This document shows, piece after piece, positions 7,955-18,376 of a stretch of 64,000 bases of DNA (position 1 is the stretch's first letter; each line of letters opens with the position of its first letter). Both the position numbers and the translations under genes were made by a program. Location of the stretch: NCBI RefSeq assembly GCF_036241575.1, contig NZ_CP108455.1:6493001-6557000 (forward strand). The letters run 5' to 3'. The notes below the pieces were generated by a model, which saw only the letters and a program-made list of their open reading frames with translations, had not been told where the DNA came from and did not search any database. The DNA is from Streptomyces sp. NBC_01267. GTDB taxonomy: Bacteria; Actinomycetota; Actinomycetes; Streptomycetales; Streptomycetaceae.

Positions 7955-9430
7955 CTACTTCAGCCGGGCCACGGCCCACTTCGCCTCCTGGGCCAGCATG
8001 CCGAGGTTGCGGTGGGCGGACTTGCTCATCCCGGCGTGCAGCTCGCCGGCGACGGCCAGCGCTTCCGTGGCCACGGTCGCGAGCCCCGCCCCGGCCGCCG
8101 CGAGCGCGATCTCGAAGGACTCGGCGGTGACCAGCGTCCCCAGCCCGAGGCGCCGCCACGGCCGGTCGGACCCCTCCGCGTCAAGAATCTCCGGGACCCG
8201 CCGCAGCGTCTCCCAGGCGCCGGCCGGATCGCCCGAACGCCGCTGGAGCCCGGCGAGCCTGCGGTACGCCGAAGCCCGGTCCCAGGGCCGGTCCTGGAGC
8301 GAGGCGTATCCGGACTGGGCGCGTGCCGCCTGGAAGTGGTCACCGAGCGCTTCGAGTTCGACGCTCAGTGCGCGCAGCAGATCGGCCTGCGGCCCGGTGT
8401 CGTCCAGGATGCGCAGCAGCGCCACCCGGGCCGCCTCGGTCCGGCCCTGCCGCGCGGCGAGCCGGATCCAGGTCAGCTCCGGCTCGCGCGCGGGGTCCTC
8501 GCCGTACAGCGCGCCGTCCACCCCGCGCGCCCACTCGGCCAGCGCCTCCGGCCGCTCCGGGAATCCGTCCGGACCCCACCGGAGCGCGGGCTTCGCGGTC
8601 CGGACCTGGCCCAGCAGCGGCAGGTCCTCCGCGCGGCCGTGCAGAGCGACCAGGACCGCCGCGAGCCGCAGCTCCTCGCTGCGCTCCGGGTCGGCGGCCT
8701 CGGCCGCCAGCAGCCGCCGCAGCAGCGGCAGATCGCGGTCCTGCCGGTCGAACTGCGCGGCGCGCAGCACCGCGGCCCGCCGCCCGCCGTCCTGCTCCGC
8801 ATCGGCCCAGCCCGCGGTCGACTCCCGCAGCAGGGCCAGGTCCGCCCGACCCGCCGCCAGGACCGTCTCCCGCAGTGGCGGGCGCGGATGCGGATCGAGC
8901 CGGGCGTAGGCAGGCCCCTCCGCGGAGTTGAGCAGCAGATGGTCCGGTTCGGTACGGAGCAGGGCCGTGTGCAGCCGGGTGATCAGTTCGACGGGGGAGC
9001 GGGCGGGAAAGCCGAGCGCGGCGCGCAGTTCGGCCCGCCGGGTATCCAGGTCCGGTATGTACGCACGGATCTCCGCCTCCGCACCGGCCACCGCCGCCAG
9101 CAGCTGATCCGCGTCCGCGGTGGGGGAGAGATGCAGCAGACCGTGCCAGCCGGGCAGCCCGACCAGCACCTCCAGCGCCTCGTCCAGACTGTCGCCGATC
9201 AGCCCGGCCTCACCCTCGGACGAGGCGTAGAGCACAGGTCCGCCGCCGCACACGAAGTACGTACCCCCGGTGCCGTCACCGGCCACCGGCTCCAGCGAGG
9301 CCCCCGACGCCAGCCGGACCGCCTCGACGTGCTCGGCCCCGGACAGGTCGAATTCGAACGGGTAGGCAGCCACGTCGGCCAGCGCGGGCTGCGCCCTCAG
9401 GAGGTCGATGGCACGTCCGTAAACCGTCAT
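7955..9430 (-). CDS. uncharacterised actinobacterial protein, helical-repeat rich
   Basis: 491 residues. I do not recognise a named family. The first 90 residues are mixed alpha/beta and include YFVCGGGPVLYASSEGEAGLIGDSLDEAL, which resembles SMI1/KNR4-like immunity-protein folds in style only. The remainder is long, Ala/Leu/Arg-rich helices with regularly spaced DL(A/P)LLR motifs (RADLALLRE, DRDLPLLRRLL, AEDLPLLGQV), suggesting HEAT or TPR-like repeats. There is no signal peptide or membrane segment, so it should be cytoplasmic. The ATG at 9430 follows a spaced purine-rich site, and the next in-frame Met would lose the N-terminal domain. It is monocistronic and convergent with the response regulator. 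Confidence 0.75.
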   Translation of the reverse strand: MTVYGRAIDLLRAQPALADVAAYPFEFDLSGAEHVEAVRLASGASLEPVAGDGTGGTYFVCGGGPVLYASSEGEAGLIGDSLDEALEVLVGLPGWHGLLHLSPTADADQLLAAVAGAEAEIRAYIPDLDTRRAELRAALGFPARSPVELITRLHTALLRTEPDHLLLNSAEGPAYARLDPHPRPPLRETVLAAGRADLALLRESTAGWADAEQDGGRRAAVLRAAQFDRQDRDLPLLRRLLAAEAADPERSEELRLAAVLVALHGRAEDLPLLGQVRTAKPALRWGPDGFPERPEALAEWARGVDGALYGEDPAREPELTWIRLAARQGRTEAARVALLRILDDTGPQADLLRALSVELEALGDHFQAARAQSGYASLQDRPWDRASAYRRLAGLQRRSGDPAGAWETLRRVPEILDAEGSDRPWRRLGLGTLVTAESFEIALAAAGAGLATVATEALAVAGELHAGMSKSAHRNLGMLAQEAKWAVARLK

Positions 9431-9581
9431 AGGGGAAACGTAACAGCCATGTCGGACATGACCCTCACGCCGGTTGCAACAGGTCCCACCGGTTCCCGTA
9501 CCGGCGGTATTCGGTCGAGCACGCGACGCCCGAGCCGGGAGAGGCATCCGCAGGAGTGCCCCCGGGAGGGACAATGCCCCC

Positions 9582-10193
9582 ATGACTCCGCCGACTCCGC
9601 AGCACCTCCTGGACCGCGCCCGGCGGCTCGCCGGTACCGGAGAACGGCGGATCCTCGGCATCGCGGGCCCGCCCGGCGCCGGGAAGTCCACCCTCGCCGC
9701 CCGGCTCGTCGAGGCGCTCGAAGGCCGCGCCGTGCTCGTCCCGATGGACGGGTTCCACCTCGCCGGAACCGAACTGCGCCGCCTCGGCCGCGCCGACCGC
9801 AAGGGTGCCCCGGACACCTTCGACGAGGCCGGGTACGTGGCCCTGCTCACCCGGCTGCGGACGCCCGACGGCGACACCGTGTACGCCCCCGCCTTCGACC
9901 GGGCGCTGGAGGAGCCGGTCGCCGGATCGGTCGCGGTGCCGCCCGGCGTGCCGCTCGTCGTCACCGAGGGGAACTACCTGCTGCACTGGCCGCGCGCGCG
10001 TGCCCTGCTCGACGAGGCGTGGTTCCTGGCCCCCGACAGCGACGAGCGCGTCCGCCGGCTCGTCGAACGGCACATCGCGCACGGCAGGAGCCGCGAGGCG
10101 GCCGAGGCCTGGGTGCACCGCTCGGACGAGGCCAACACCCGGACCGTCGAGCGCACCAGGGACCGGGCCGACCTGATCGTGTCGCATCTCTGA
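9582..10193 (+). CDS. P-loop nucleoside/fructose-kinase-like protein (uridine kinase superfamily)
   Basis: 203 residues. Walker A GPPGAGKST at 29-37, then VPMDGFHLAGTEL, the substrate-side Asp loop shared by PanK, uridine kinase and the YggC/FrcK group. VVTEGNYLL is the Walker B-like strand and RLVERHI(A)HGRS the Arg-rich lid. It probably phosphorylates a small hydroxylated substrate (a nucleoside, sugar or pantothenate-like compound); the identity is not readable. Start choice: ATG at 9582 with GGGAGG at 9564-9569. An M24 peptidase gene starts 23 bp after its stop, so the two are probably co-transcribed. Confidence 0.85.
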   Translation: MTPPTPQHLLDRARRLAGTGERRILGIAGPPGAGKSTLAARLVEALEGRAVLVPMDGFHLAGTELRRLGRADRKGAPDTFDEAGYVALLTRLRTPDGDTVYAPAFDRALEEPVAGSVAVPPGVPLVVTEGNYLLHWPRARALLDEAWFLAPDSDERVRRLVERHIAHGRSREAAEAWVHRSDEANTRTVERTRDRADLIVSHL

Positions 10194-10216
10194 ACGGCGC
10201 CCGGCAGGATGGGGCC

Positions 10217-11341
10217 ATGCCCACCGAACCCGTACCGTTCACCGCCGACGACTACCGCGCCCGGATGGCCCGTGCCGCACGGAGCGCCGCGGACGCCGGA
10301 CTCGCCGGAGTGCTCGTCGCCCCCGGCCCCGACCTCGTCCACCTCACCGGTTACCGGCCGACCGCGGCCACCGAGCGGCTGACCATGCTGGTCCTCGCAG
10401 CGGGCCAGGACCCGGTCCTCGTCGTACCGACGCTGGAGGCCGCGGACGCCGAGCACGCCGTCGGCGCGCCCGCCCTCACCCTGCTGGACTGGACCGACGG
10501 CAAGGACCCCTACGCGCTCACCGCGTCGCTGCTCGGCGCGGACGGCCGGTTCGCGGTCAGCGACAACGGCTGGGCGATGCACCTGCTGGGGCTCCAGCGG
10601 ACCCTGCCCGACAGTTCCTACGTGTCGCTGACCGAGGCCCTGCCGATGCTGCGCGCCGTGAAGGACGCGCCGGAACTGGAGCGCCTCGAAGCGGCGGGAG
10701 CGGCGGCCGACGCGACGTACGAGGAGATCCTCGAGGTCCGCTTCTCCGGACGCCGGGAGACGGACATCGCCGCCGAACTGGCCGCGCTGCTGCGGAAGTT
10801 CGGCCACTCCCAGGTGGACTTCACGGTCGTCGGGTCCGGCCCCAACGGCGCCAACCCGCACCACGAGGCGGGCGAGCGGGTCATCGAGGCCGGCGACATG
10901 GTCGTACTCGACTTCGGTGGCCTCAAGCACGGCTACGGCTCCGACACCTCCCGTACCGTGCACGTCGGCGAGCCGAGCGTCGCCGAGCAGCGGGTGCACG
11001 ACGTCGTACGCGAGGCGCAGCAGGCCGGCTGCGACGCCGTACGGCCCGGAGCCGCCTGCCAGGACATCGACCGGGCGGCCCGCGCGGTCATCACCGAGGC
11101 CGGTTACGGCGAGCAGTTCATCCACCGCACCGGTCACGGCATCGGTGTCACCACCCACGAGCCGCCGTACATGATCGAGGGCGAGGAGCAGCCGCTGGTC
11201 CCCGGCATGTGCTTCTCCGTCGAGCCGGGCATCTATCTCCCCGGCCGCTTCGGCGTACGGATCGAGGACATCGTCACGGTCACCGAGGACGGCGGGCGGC
11301 GGCTGAACACCACCCGGCGCGAGATGGCGATCGTCGAGTAG
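10217..11341 (+). CDS. M24-family aminopeptidase (Xaa-Pro dipeptidase/aminopeptidase P-like)
   Basis: 374 residues with an N-terminal creatinase-like domain (1-140) and a pita-bread metallopeptidase domain. All five dinuclear-metal ligands are visible: Asp232 and Asp243 (LDFGGLKHGYGSDTSRT), His307 (RTGHGIG), Glu336 (SVEPGIY) and Glu350 (RIEDI). It should remove an N-terminal residue preceding proline, or cleave Xaa-Pro dipeptides, in the cytoplasm. It follows the kinase gene closely. Length and domain order are normal for the family. Confidence 0.92.
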   Translation: MPTEPVPFTADDYRARMARAARSAADAGLAGVLVAPGPDLVHLTGYRPTAATERLTMLVLAAGQDPVLVVPTLEAADAEHAVGAPALTLLDWTDGKDPYALTASLLGADGRFAVSDNGWAMHLLGLQRTLPDSSYVSLTEALPMLRAVKDAPELERLEAAGAAADATYEEILEVRFSGRRETDIAAELAALLRKFGHSQVDFTVVGSGPNGANPHHEAGERVIEAGDMVVLDFGGLKHGYGSDTSRTVHVGEPSVAEQRVHDVVREAQQAGCDAVRPGAACQDIDRAARAVITEAGYGEQFIHRTGHGIGVTTHEPPYMIEGEEQPLVPGMCFSVEPGIYLPGRFGVRIEDIVTVTEDGGRRLNTTRREMAIVE

Positions 11342-11365
11342 GCGAGCAGCCCCCGCCCGCCGTCC

Positions 11366-13111
11366 TCATGAATCGGCGATCACCACACAGGACTCGGGCG
11401 GCAACAGCAGCACCCCGTCGGCGCCCGGCGGCCGGACCGGCTCCCAGGAGGCCAGGATCCGGCCGTCGCGTCCGTTCAGCGGGATGTGCGCGGGCTCCTT
11501 GCCGAGGTTGACGGCGATCCGCAGATCGCCCCTGCGCAGCGCCAGCCAGCGCGCGTCCTCGTCGTGGGCGACCTTGACGGACGCCAGGTCCGCGTCGACC
11601 AGATCGGGCTGGGTACGGCGCAGCGCGACCAGTTCGCGGTACCAGTCGAGCAGCCGCGCGTGGTGCCCGCCCGCCGGCTCCGACCAGTCCAGGCAGGAGC
11701 GTTCCCGGGTGGCCGGGGACTGCGGGTCGGGGATGTCGTCCGCAGCCCACCCGTGCGCGGCGAACTCCCGGCGCCGGCCGCCCCGTACGGCCTCGGCGAG
11801 CTCCGGATCCGAGTGGTCGGTGAAGAACTGCCAGGGGGTGTCCGCCCCCCACTCCTCGCCCATGAACAGCATCGGGGTGAAGGGCCCGGTGAGCACCAGT
11901 GTCGCCGCGCACGCCAGCAGACCGGGCGACAGGGTGGCCGAGAGCCGGTCGCCGAGCGCGCGGTTGCCGATCTGGTCATGGGTCTGGGCGTAGCCGAGGA
12001 AGCGGTGCGCCGGAGTCGTCGCCCGGGGCACCGGGCGGCCGTGCGTCCGGCCGCGGAAGGTCGAGTACGTACCGTCGTGGAAGAAGACGCGGGTCAGCGT
12101 CTTGGCGAGGGCGGCCAGCGGCGCTTGCGCGAAGTCGGCGTAGTAGCCGTGGGATTCACCGGTCAGCGCGGTGTGCAGGGCGTGGTGGAAGTCGTCGTTC
12201 CACTGGGCGTGCACCCCGAGACCGCCCGCCGCGCGCGGTGTCGTCGTCCGCGGATCGCACAGATCGGACTCGGCGATCAGGAAGAGCGGCCGGTCCTGCT
12301 CGGCCGCGAGGACGTCGGTGGCCGCTGACAGTTCCTCCAGGAAGGTCAGCGCCCGGGTGTCGGCGAGCGCGTGGACCGCGTCCAGCCGCAGCCCGTCCAG
12401 CCGGTAGTCCCGCAGCCAGGCCAGCGCGCTCCCCAGCAGATAGGCACGGACCTCGTCGGAACCGGGTGCGTCGAGATTGACCGCCGCGCCCCACGGGGTG
12501 TGATGGGCCTCCGTGAAGTAGGGACCGAAGGCGGGCAGGTAGTTGCCGGAGGGGCCCAGGTGGTTGTGGACCACGTCGAGGACGACTCCCAGCCCGTGCG
12601 CGTGGGCCGCGTCGACGAAGCGCTTCAGCCCCTGCGGGCCGCCGTACGGCTCGTGCACCGCCCACAGCGAGACCCCCTCGTACCCCCAGCCGTGCCGTCC
12701 GGGGAAGGGGCAGACGGGCATCAGCTCGATGTGGGTGATCCCCAGCCGGGCGAGGTGAGCCAGCCGCTGCGCGGCGGCGTCGAAGGTCCCTTCGGGGGTG
12801 TACGTGCCGATGTGCAGCTCGTACAGCACGGCCCCCGGCAGCCGCCTGCCGGTCCACTCCTCCCGCCACCGGTACGTGTCGTGGTCGACGACCGCGCTGA
12901 GGCCGTCCGGTCCTGCTGGCTGACGGCGCGAGCGCGGGTCGGGCAGCACCGGACCGCCGTCCAGCGAGAAGCCGTAGTGGTCGCCGTCCGCGGCGTCCGC
13001 CGTGACGGTCCACCAGCCGTCCCGCAGCGGATCGCGCTCCATCGCCGCATCCTGACCGGCCAACTGGAGCGTGACCTGCTCCTTCTCCGGTGCCCACACC
13101 TCGAACAGCAC
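11366..13111 (-). CDS. treZ: malto-oligosyltrehalose trehalohydrolase
   Basis: 581 residues, standard length for TreZ. An N-terminal beta-sandwich (1-85) precedes a GH13 barrel with nucleophile Asp244 (GLRLDAVHAL), acid/base Glu281 (FLIAESDL) and third Asp379 (AQTHDQIGNR). It hydrolyses the alpha-1,4 bond next to the terminal trehalosyl unit made by TreY, releasing trehalose in the cytoplasm. It starts with GTG at 13111 behind a GAGGGG site. Although treY and glgX lie on the same strand, 8 kb of opposite- and same-strand genes separates treZ from treY, so it has its own promoter in the 102-bp gap shared with the beta-glucosidase. That gap includes the short inverted repeat TCTTGGCAAGA near 13157. 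Confidence 0.95.
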   Translation of the reverse strand: MLFEVWAPEKEQVTLQLAGQDAAMERDPLRDGWWTVTADAADGDHYGFSLDGGPVLPDPRSRRQPAGPDGLSAVVDHDTYRWREEWTGRRLPGAVLYELHIGTYTPEGTFDAAAQRLAHLARLGITHIELMPVCPFPGRHGWGYEGVSLWAVHEPYGGPQGLKRFVDAAHAHGLGVVLDVVHNHLGPSGNYLPAFGPYFTEAHHTPWGAAVNLDAPGSDEVRAYLLGSALAWLRDYRLDGLRLDAVHALADTRALTFLEELSAATDVLAAEQDRPLFLIAESDLCDPRTTTPRAAGGLGVHAQWNDDFHHALHTALTGESHGYYADFAQAPLAALAKTLTRVFFHDGTYSTFRGRTHGRPVPRATTPAHRFLGYAQTHDQIGNRALGDRLSATLSPGLLACAATLVLTGPFTPMLFMGEEWGADTPWQFFTDHSDPELAEAVRGGRRREFAAHGWAADDIPDPQSPATRERSCLDWSEPAGGHHARLLDWYRELVALRRTQPDLVDADLASVKVAHDEDARWLALRRGDLRIAVNLGKEPAHIPLNGRDGRILASWEPVRPPGADGVLLLPPESCVVIADS

Positions 13112-13213
13112 AGAGTCCCCCTCGTCGTCGGAACCGCGACCGGTCGGCTGACTCTCATCTTGGCAAGATCAGGGGCTGGAGCGAGCGCACTCGGGCCATT
13201 AGGGTCGCGATCC

Positions 13214-14566
13214 ATGAAGATTCCGTCGTTGCCCACCTTCCCGCCCGGCTTCCTCTGGGGCGCGTCCGCCTCCGCCTTCCAGACCGAAGGCGCGGCCAGA
13301 GCAGACGGGAAGGGTCCATCCGGCTGGGACGCCTTCGCCGCACAGCCGGGCCGGATCAAGGACGGCGGGGACGGAACGCGCGGCACCGGTTTCTACGAGC
13401 GGTACCGCGAGGACGTGGCCCTGCTCGCCGGACTCGGCGCCGGGGCCTTCCGCTTCTCCGTGAGCTGGCCGCGCGTCGTCCCCGACGGCACGGGCGCCGT
13501 CAACGCCGCCGGGCTCGACTTCTACGACCGGCTCGTCGACGACCTGTGCGCGCACGGCATCACGCCCGCGCCGACCCTCTACCACTGGGACACCCCGCTG
13601 GCCCTGGAGGAGCGGGGCGGCTGGCTCGACCGGGACACGGCGTACCGTTTCGCCGACTACGCGGGCATCGTCGCCGAACGCCTCGGCGACCGGGTCCCGA
13701 TGTGGATCACCATCAACGAACCGGCCGAGGTGACACTCCTCGGCTATGCGCTGGGCGAGCACGCCCCCGGCAAGAAGATGCTCTTCGACGCGCTGCCCGC
13801 GGCCCACCACCAGCTGCTCGCCCACGGGCTCGCCGTCCGCGCGCTGCGTGCGGCAGGCGCGTCGGACATCGGCATCGCCGTCTCGCACACCCCCGTCTGG
13901 ACGGCGGGCGACAGCGAGGAGGACCGGTTCGGTGCCGAGCTGTACGACACGGTCTCCAACTGGCTGTTCGCCGACCCGCTCCTCACCGGCGCCTACCCCG
14001 ACGAGAACTTCGCCGCACTGATGCCGGGCCCGGTCGCGGAGGACCTGGAGATCATCTCGACACCGCTCGACTGGTACGGGGTCAACTACTACAACCCCAC
14101 CCTGGTCGGCGCGCCCGCCCCGCAGGCGCTCGACTCCTTCGCCGGATTCGACATACCGTCCGAACTCCCCTTCGGCATAAGGGAGATCGAGGGCTACGAC
14201 CGGACCGACTTCGGCTGGCCGGTGGTCCCCGACGGGCTGCGCGAGATGCTCATCCAGCTGGAGAGCCGCTACGGCGACCGGCTGCCGCCGCTCTACATCA
14301 CCGAGAACGGCTGCAGCTACGACGGCATCGAGGACCCCCGCAGGATCGCCTTCCTCGACGGCCATCTGCGCTCCCTGCACACCGCCATGTCCGAAGGCGT
14401 CGACGTCCGCGGCTACTTCACCTGGTCGCTCACCGACAACTTCGAGTGGATCGAGGGGAACGCCCAGCGCTTCGGCCTGGTCCACGTCGACTACGAGACG
14501 ATGCGGCGCACCCCCAAGGACTCCTACCACTGGTACCGCGAGGTGATCCGCGGTTCGAAGTCCTGA
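13214..14566 (+). CDS. GH1 beta-glucosidase
   Basis: 450 residues, a complete GH1 barrel. Acid/base Glu169 sits in ITINEP and nucleophile Glu364 in YITENG. The N-terminal FLWGASASAFQTEG and C-terminal YFTWSLTDNFEW substrate-pocket motifs are also present. There is no signal peptide, so it acts on imported cellobiose or aryl-beta-glucosides. It diverges from treZ. The ATG at 13214 begins the usual short leader before FPPGFLWG. No cognate sugar ABC transporter is adjacent, unlike bglC loci, so its role may be salvage of beta-glucosides. Confidence 0.95.
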   Translation: MKIPSLPTFPPGFLWGASASAFQTEGAARADGKGPSGWDAFAAQPGRIKDGGDGTRGTGFYERYREDVALLAGLGAGAFRFSVSWPRVVPDGTGAVNAAGLDFYDRLVDDLCAHGITPAPTLYHWDTPLALEERGGWLDRDTAYRFADYAGIVAERLGDRVPMWITINEPAEVTLLGYALGEHAPGKKMLFDALPAAHHQLLAHGLAVRALRAAGASDIGIAVSHTPVWTAGDSEEDRFGAELYDTVSNWLFADPLLTGAYPDENFAALMPGPVAEDLEIISTPLDWYGVNYYNPTLVGAPAPQALDSFAGFDIPSELPFGIREIEGYDRTDFGWPVVPDGLREMLIQLESRYGDRLPPLYITENGCSYDGIEDPRRIAFLDGHLRSLHTAMSEGVDVRGYFTWSLTDNFEWIEGNAQRFGLVHVDYETMRRTPKDSYHWYREVIRGSKS

Positions 14567-14570
14567 GACC

Positions 14571-14606
14571 CACATGGGGGGGTGGACGACGCCGCCCCCC
14601 CATGTG
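14571..14606. terminator. terminator hairpin after beta-glucosidase
   Basis: A perfect 12-bp inverted repeat (14571-14582 with 14595-14606, core of seven G opposite seven C) with a 12-nt loop lies 4 bp after the stop of the GH1 gene. It faces the convergent acetyltransferase gene and probably ends both transcripts. Confidence 0.85.
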
Positions 14607-14627
14607 CCGGCCGGTCCAGGACAGATC

Positions 14628-15611
14628 CTAAGCGGACTCGCCGGGCGGCGGATCCCACACCAGGTTGAGCTCGCGTTCGAAGTTGGCGTAGCCCGCCCGC
14701 TCGAAGGCCCGTGCCATGGGGACGTTGCCGAGGTCCGTCGCCGCGCGGATGCGCGGCACTCCCTCGGCGGCCAGGATCCGGGTGCCCTCGGCGAGGATCT
14801 CGTCGATGTGTGCCCGGCCGCGGTGGCCGGGCAGTACCCCGATGTACGCGATGATCGCGTGGTAGTTGTTGCGCGCGGGGATCACGAAACCGACCGGCTC
14901 GCCGTCCGGCAGCTCCGCGATCCGCCACCACTCGCGCGGCGACCGGTACCCCGTCAGCTCCTCGTCGTACTGCTGCTCGGCTGCCGCGCGCGGGCTCAGC
15001 CCGGACGCCTGAGCGGCCAGGCTGTGCGCGTCCAGGGTGCCCTCGACGACCCGCGCCATCAACGACACCAGGTCCTCCCGGTCGCGCACCGCACGGAAGA
15101 CCAGCCGCCCACTCGGTTCCGGGACAGCGGTCCCCGGCGTCCACTCCAGCCGGAGCCGCTCCACCAGCAGCCGCGCCCCCGTCCGTTCCAGGACCCGCGT
15201 CCTGGCCTCCACGGTGTCCCTGGCCACCGGGTCCGTCCGCCAGTCCGGCGGTACGTAACGGCCGTACTCGGGGCGTTCGGTACCACCGGGGAAGAGCCGC
15301 GCCATGGCCGTCTCCAGCAACTGGAGCCCGGTCTCGCCGCGTTCGGGTTCGGGCAGCGAGTCGTCCAGATCGAAGAAGTCGAGCATGTACGGCGCCGCGC
15401 TGCCGGGGCCGGGCGCCCACCAGGCGGCCCGCGCCAGCACGCGGTCACCGCGCAGCGCCACCCACATCCACTCGGGACGGCGCAGACCGTTCGCCAGGTC
15501 GTCGGCGAGTTCGTGGTCGAGTACGTACGGCAGCGTACGGAAGAGTGCGAGCTCGTCCGGCCCGGTCAGCGGGCGGATCACCAGCTCGCGGTCGTGCGGT
15601 GACGCGGTCAA
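14628..15611 (-). CDS. GNAT family N-acetyltransferase (tandem-domain)
   Basis: 327 residues arranged as two GNAT-like halves. The N-terminal half (1-160) has a degenerate acetyl-CoA site. The C-terminal half has IAYIGVLPGHRGRAHIDEILAEGTRIL near residue 260, the pyrophosphate-binding loop and helix, then IRAATDLGNVPMARAFERAGYANFE. The substrate is unknown. Start choice: a TTG at 15611 is preceded by AGGAG with 5-nt spacing and gives MTASPHDRELVIRPLT, the natural GNAT beginning. No ATG or GTG lies close enough to replace it. It is monocistronic and convergent with the GH1 gene. Confidence 0.85.
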   Translation of the reverse strand: MTASPHDRELVIRPLTGPDELALFRTLPYVLDHELADDLANGLRRPEWMWVALRGDRVLARAAWWAPGPGSAAPYMLDFFDLDDSLPEPERGETGLQLLETAMARLFPGGTERPEYGRYVPPDWRTDPVARDTVEARTRVLERTGARLLVERLRLEWTPGTAVPEPSGRLVFRAVRDREDLVSLMARVVEGTLDAHSLAAQASGLSPRAAAEQQYDEELTGYRSPREWWRIAELPDGEPVGFVIPARNNYHAIIAYIGVLPGHRGRAHIDEILAEGTRILAAEGVPRIRAATDLGNVPMARAFERAGYANFERELNLVWDPPPGESA

Positions 15612-15736
15612 ATCGGCTCCTGGAGGCAGGTGATGTCCGCGGACCGTAACAATCGCCGTCCGTCCCCGTCACACGGATATCGGAAAGCGGGGACCCGTCT
15701 GGACACCTCCGGCGGGGCGGCCCGACAATCATCCGT

Positions 15737-16300
15737 GTGACGTCCTCCTCCGAATCTCCCACGCACGACCCCAGTACCTCTCCCGTCCGGCTCTCCGACG
15801 CCGAGCGCGACCGGGTACTCGTCGTGCTCAGGGAGGGCGCGGTGCAGGGCAAGCTGTCGCACGACACCTTCATGCGCCGGATGGAACTGGCCCTCGCCGC
15901 CCGCAGGTCCGACGAGCTGGAGGTGCTCACCGCGGACCTGGAACGGGACAGCGGCTGGACGCAGCGGCTGGTGGGCGCGGTGGGCCAGGTCTCGGCCTTC
16001 CCGGGGCGGCTGCGCAGGGCCTGGACCGCCGAGCGGCTGCCCAAACTGCTGCTTCCCGCGCCCGGCCCCTATCCGTTGCGCATCGGGCGCGATCCGCTCA
16101 ACGGCCTGCGGCTGAACCACGAATCGGTCTCCCGGATGCACGCGGAGCTCGGGGTACAGGCCGGGGCGTGGGTGCTGCGCGACCTCGGCTCGACCAACGG
16201 GACGACCGTCAACGGGCGACGGGTCACGGGCGCGGTGATCGTGCACGACGGCGACTCGGTCAGCTTCGGGCAGATCCAGTTCCGGCTGTCCTCCGCCTGA
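15737..16300 (+). CDS. DUF1707 and FHA domain protein
   Basis: 187 residues. The N-terminal DUF1707 segment (residues about 18-75) has RLSDAERDRVLVVLREGAVQGKLSHDTFMRRMELAL, a helical motif frequent in actinomycete membrane or regulatory proteins. The C-terminal FHA domain has the phosphothreonine-binding loops IGRD, SVSRMHAEL and STNGTTVNG intact. It should recognise a Thr-phosphorylated partner, probably a Ser/Thr kinase substrate. No kinase gene is nearby. It starts with GTG at 15737. Convergent with the broken lpdA gene, 20 bp apart. Confidence 0.9.
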   Translation: MTSSSESPTHDPSTSPVRLSDAERDRVLVVLREGAVQGKLSHDTFMRRMELALAARRSDELEVLTADLERDSGWTQRLVGAVGQVSAFPGRLRRAWTAERLPKLLLPAPGPYPLRIGRDPLNGLRLNHESVSRMHAELGVQAGAWVLRDLGSTNGTTVNGRRVTGAVIVHDGDSVSFGQIQFRLSSA

Positions 16301-16320
16301 CCGGCCGGACAGGTCCTGGC

Positions 16321-17374
<1,054 letters not shown>

Positions 17375-17401
17375 CTATGGCGGCGCCGGGAACGCGGACG
17401 C

Positions 17402-18328
17402 ATGAGCCTGCGACAGATGGAGTACTTCGTGACCGTCGTCGACACGTCCTCCTTCACCCGCGCCTCCGAGCTTCTCCACGTCACCCAGCCCGCGCTCTCC
17501 CACCAGATCAAGTCACTGGAGAAGTCCGTAGGCGGACCGCTCCTGGAGCGGCTGCCGCGCGGCGTCCGGCTCACCCCGATGGGCCGCGCCTTCCTGCCGC
17601 ACGCGCAGCTCGCCGTACGCAGCGCGGTCCAGGCCCGGCGGGCGGCCCGCGCCGCCGCGGGCGCGGAGGGCGGGGAGCTGCACATCGCCACCGTGCACGC
17701 CATAGCCGTCGGTGTCCTGCCCGAGGTCTTCGCCCGGTGGCAGCGCGCACACCCGGGCGTCGCGCTCTTCCTGCACGAGTACGCCTCCACCGACGCCCTG
17801 GAGGAACAGGTCGAGCGCGGCACCGCGGACCTCGCCGTCGGCCCGTCGCCGCAGTACTGGCCGGGTCCCGTCGTCCCGGTGGGCGAGGAGGAGATCATCG
17901 TCGCCGTCCCCTTCGACGACCCCCTCGCCGGGCGCGGCACGGTCGGCCTGACGGAACTGGCCGACCGGACCTGGGTGCGGTGCGCGATGGAACCACTGGT
18001 CGAAGGGCAGCTGTTCCTGGACCGGGCCTGCGCGAAAGTGGGCTTCGCACCGCGCACCGCCGTACGGACCGAGCACACCTCGACAGCGGTACGGATGGCG
18101 GCGGCGGGCGTCGGGATCACGGCCGTTCCGCTGCACGTGGTGCGGGGCGCGGTCGGCGAGGACTGTGTGGTGCTGCGCGTCGACCCGTCGTGGCGACGCG
18201 AGCTGACGGTCTTCTCCCGCGTCGCGCTGACCGGCGCGGCAGCGGCCTTCACCGAGCTGCTGCGCACCACGCGGTCACCCGTTCGGGCGCACGCCGACTG
18301 CGTGGCCGGGCCTCCGGTGGTCCGCTGA
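17402..18328 (+). CDS. LysR-family transcriptional regulator
   Basis: 308 residues: a winged HTH at 1-62 (MSLRQMEYFVTVVDTSSFTRASELLHVTQPALSHQIKSLE, the standard LysR fold) and a periplasmic-binding-like effector domain from about 88. LysR proteins usually regulate a divergent neighbour, here the disrupted lpdA gene whose start is 96 bp away. Its original target may therefore be lost, or it may act elsewhere. The start at 17402 fits the invariant distance to the HTH. Confidence 0.93.
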   Translation: MSLRQMEYFVTVVDTSSFTRASELLHVTQPALSHQIKSLEKSVGGPLLERLPRGVRLTPMGRAFLPHAQLAVRSAVQARRAARAAAGAEGGELHIATVHAIAVGVLPEVFARWQRAHPGVALFLHEYASTDALEEQVERGTADLAVGPSPQYWPGPVVPVGEEEIIVAVPFDDPLAGRGTVGLTELADRTWVRCAMEPLVEGQLFLDRACAKVGFAPRTAVRTEHTSTAVRMAAAGVGITAVPLHVVRGAVGEDCVVLRVDPSWRRELTVFSRVALTGAAAAFTELLRTTRSPVRAHADCVAGPPVVR

Positions 18329-18376
18329 GAGGAACAGCGCCGCGCGGCGGGGCACCGAGACCGGGCGGGTGACACG

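Noticed and set aside
8012..11341. Very long open frame on the forward strand antisense to the uncharacterised gene and continuing through the kinase and peptidase genes
   Set aside because: High-GC third-position bias keeps antisense and shifted frames open. Only the portion from 10217 encodes a recognisable protein.
13140..13175. CebR-type operator for the beta-glucosidase
   Set aside because: The TCTTGGCAAGA repeat does not match the known TGGGAGCGCTCCCA palindrome; it is mentioned only as a short repeat.
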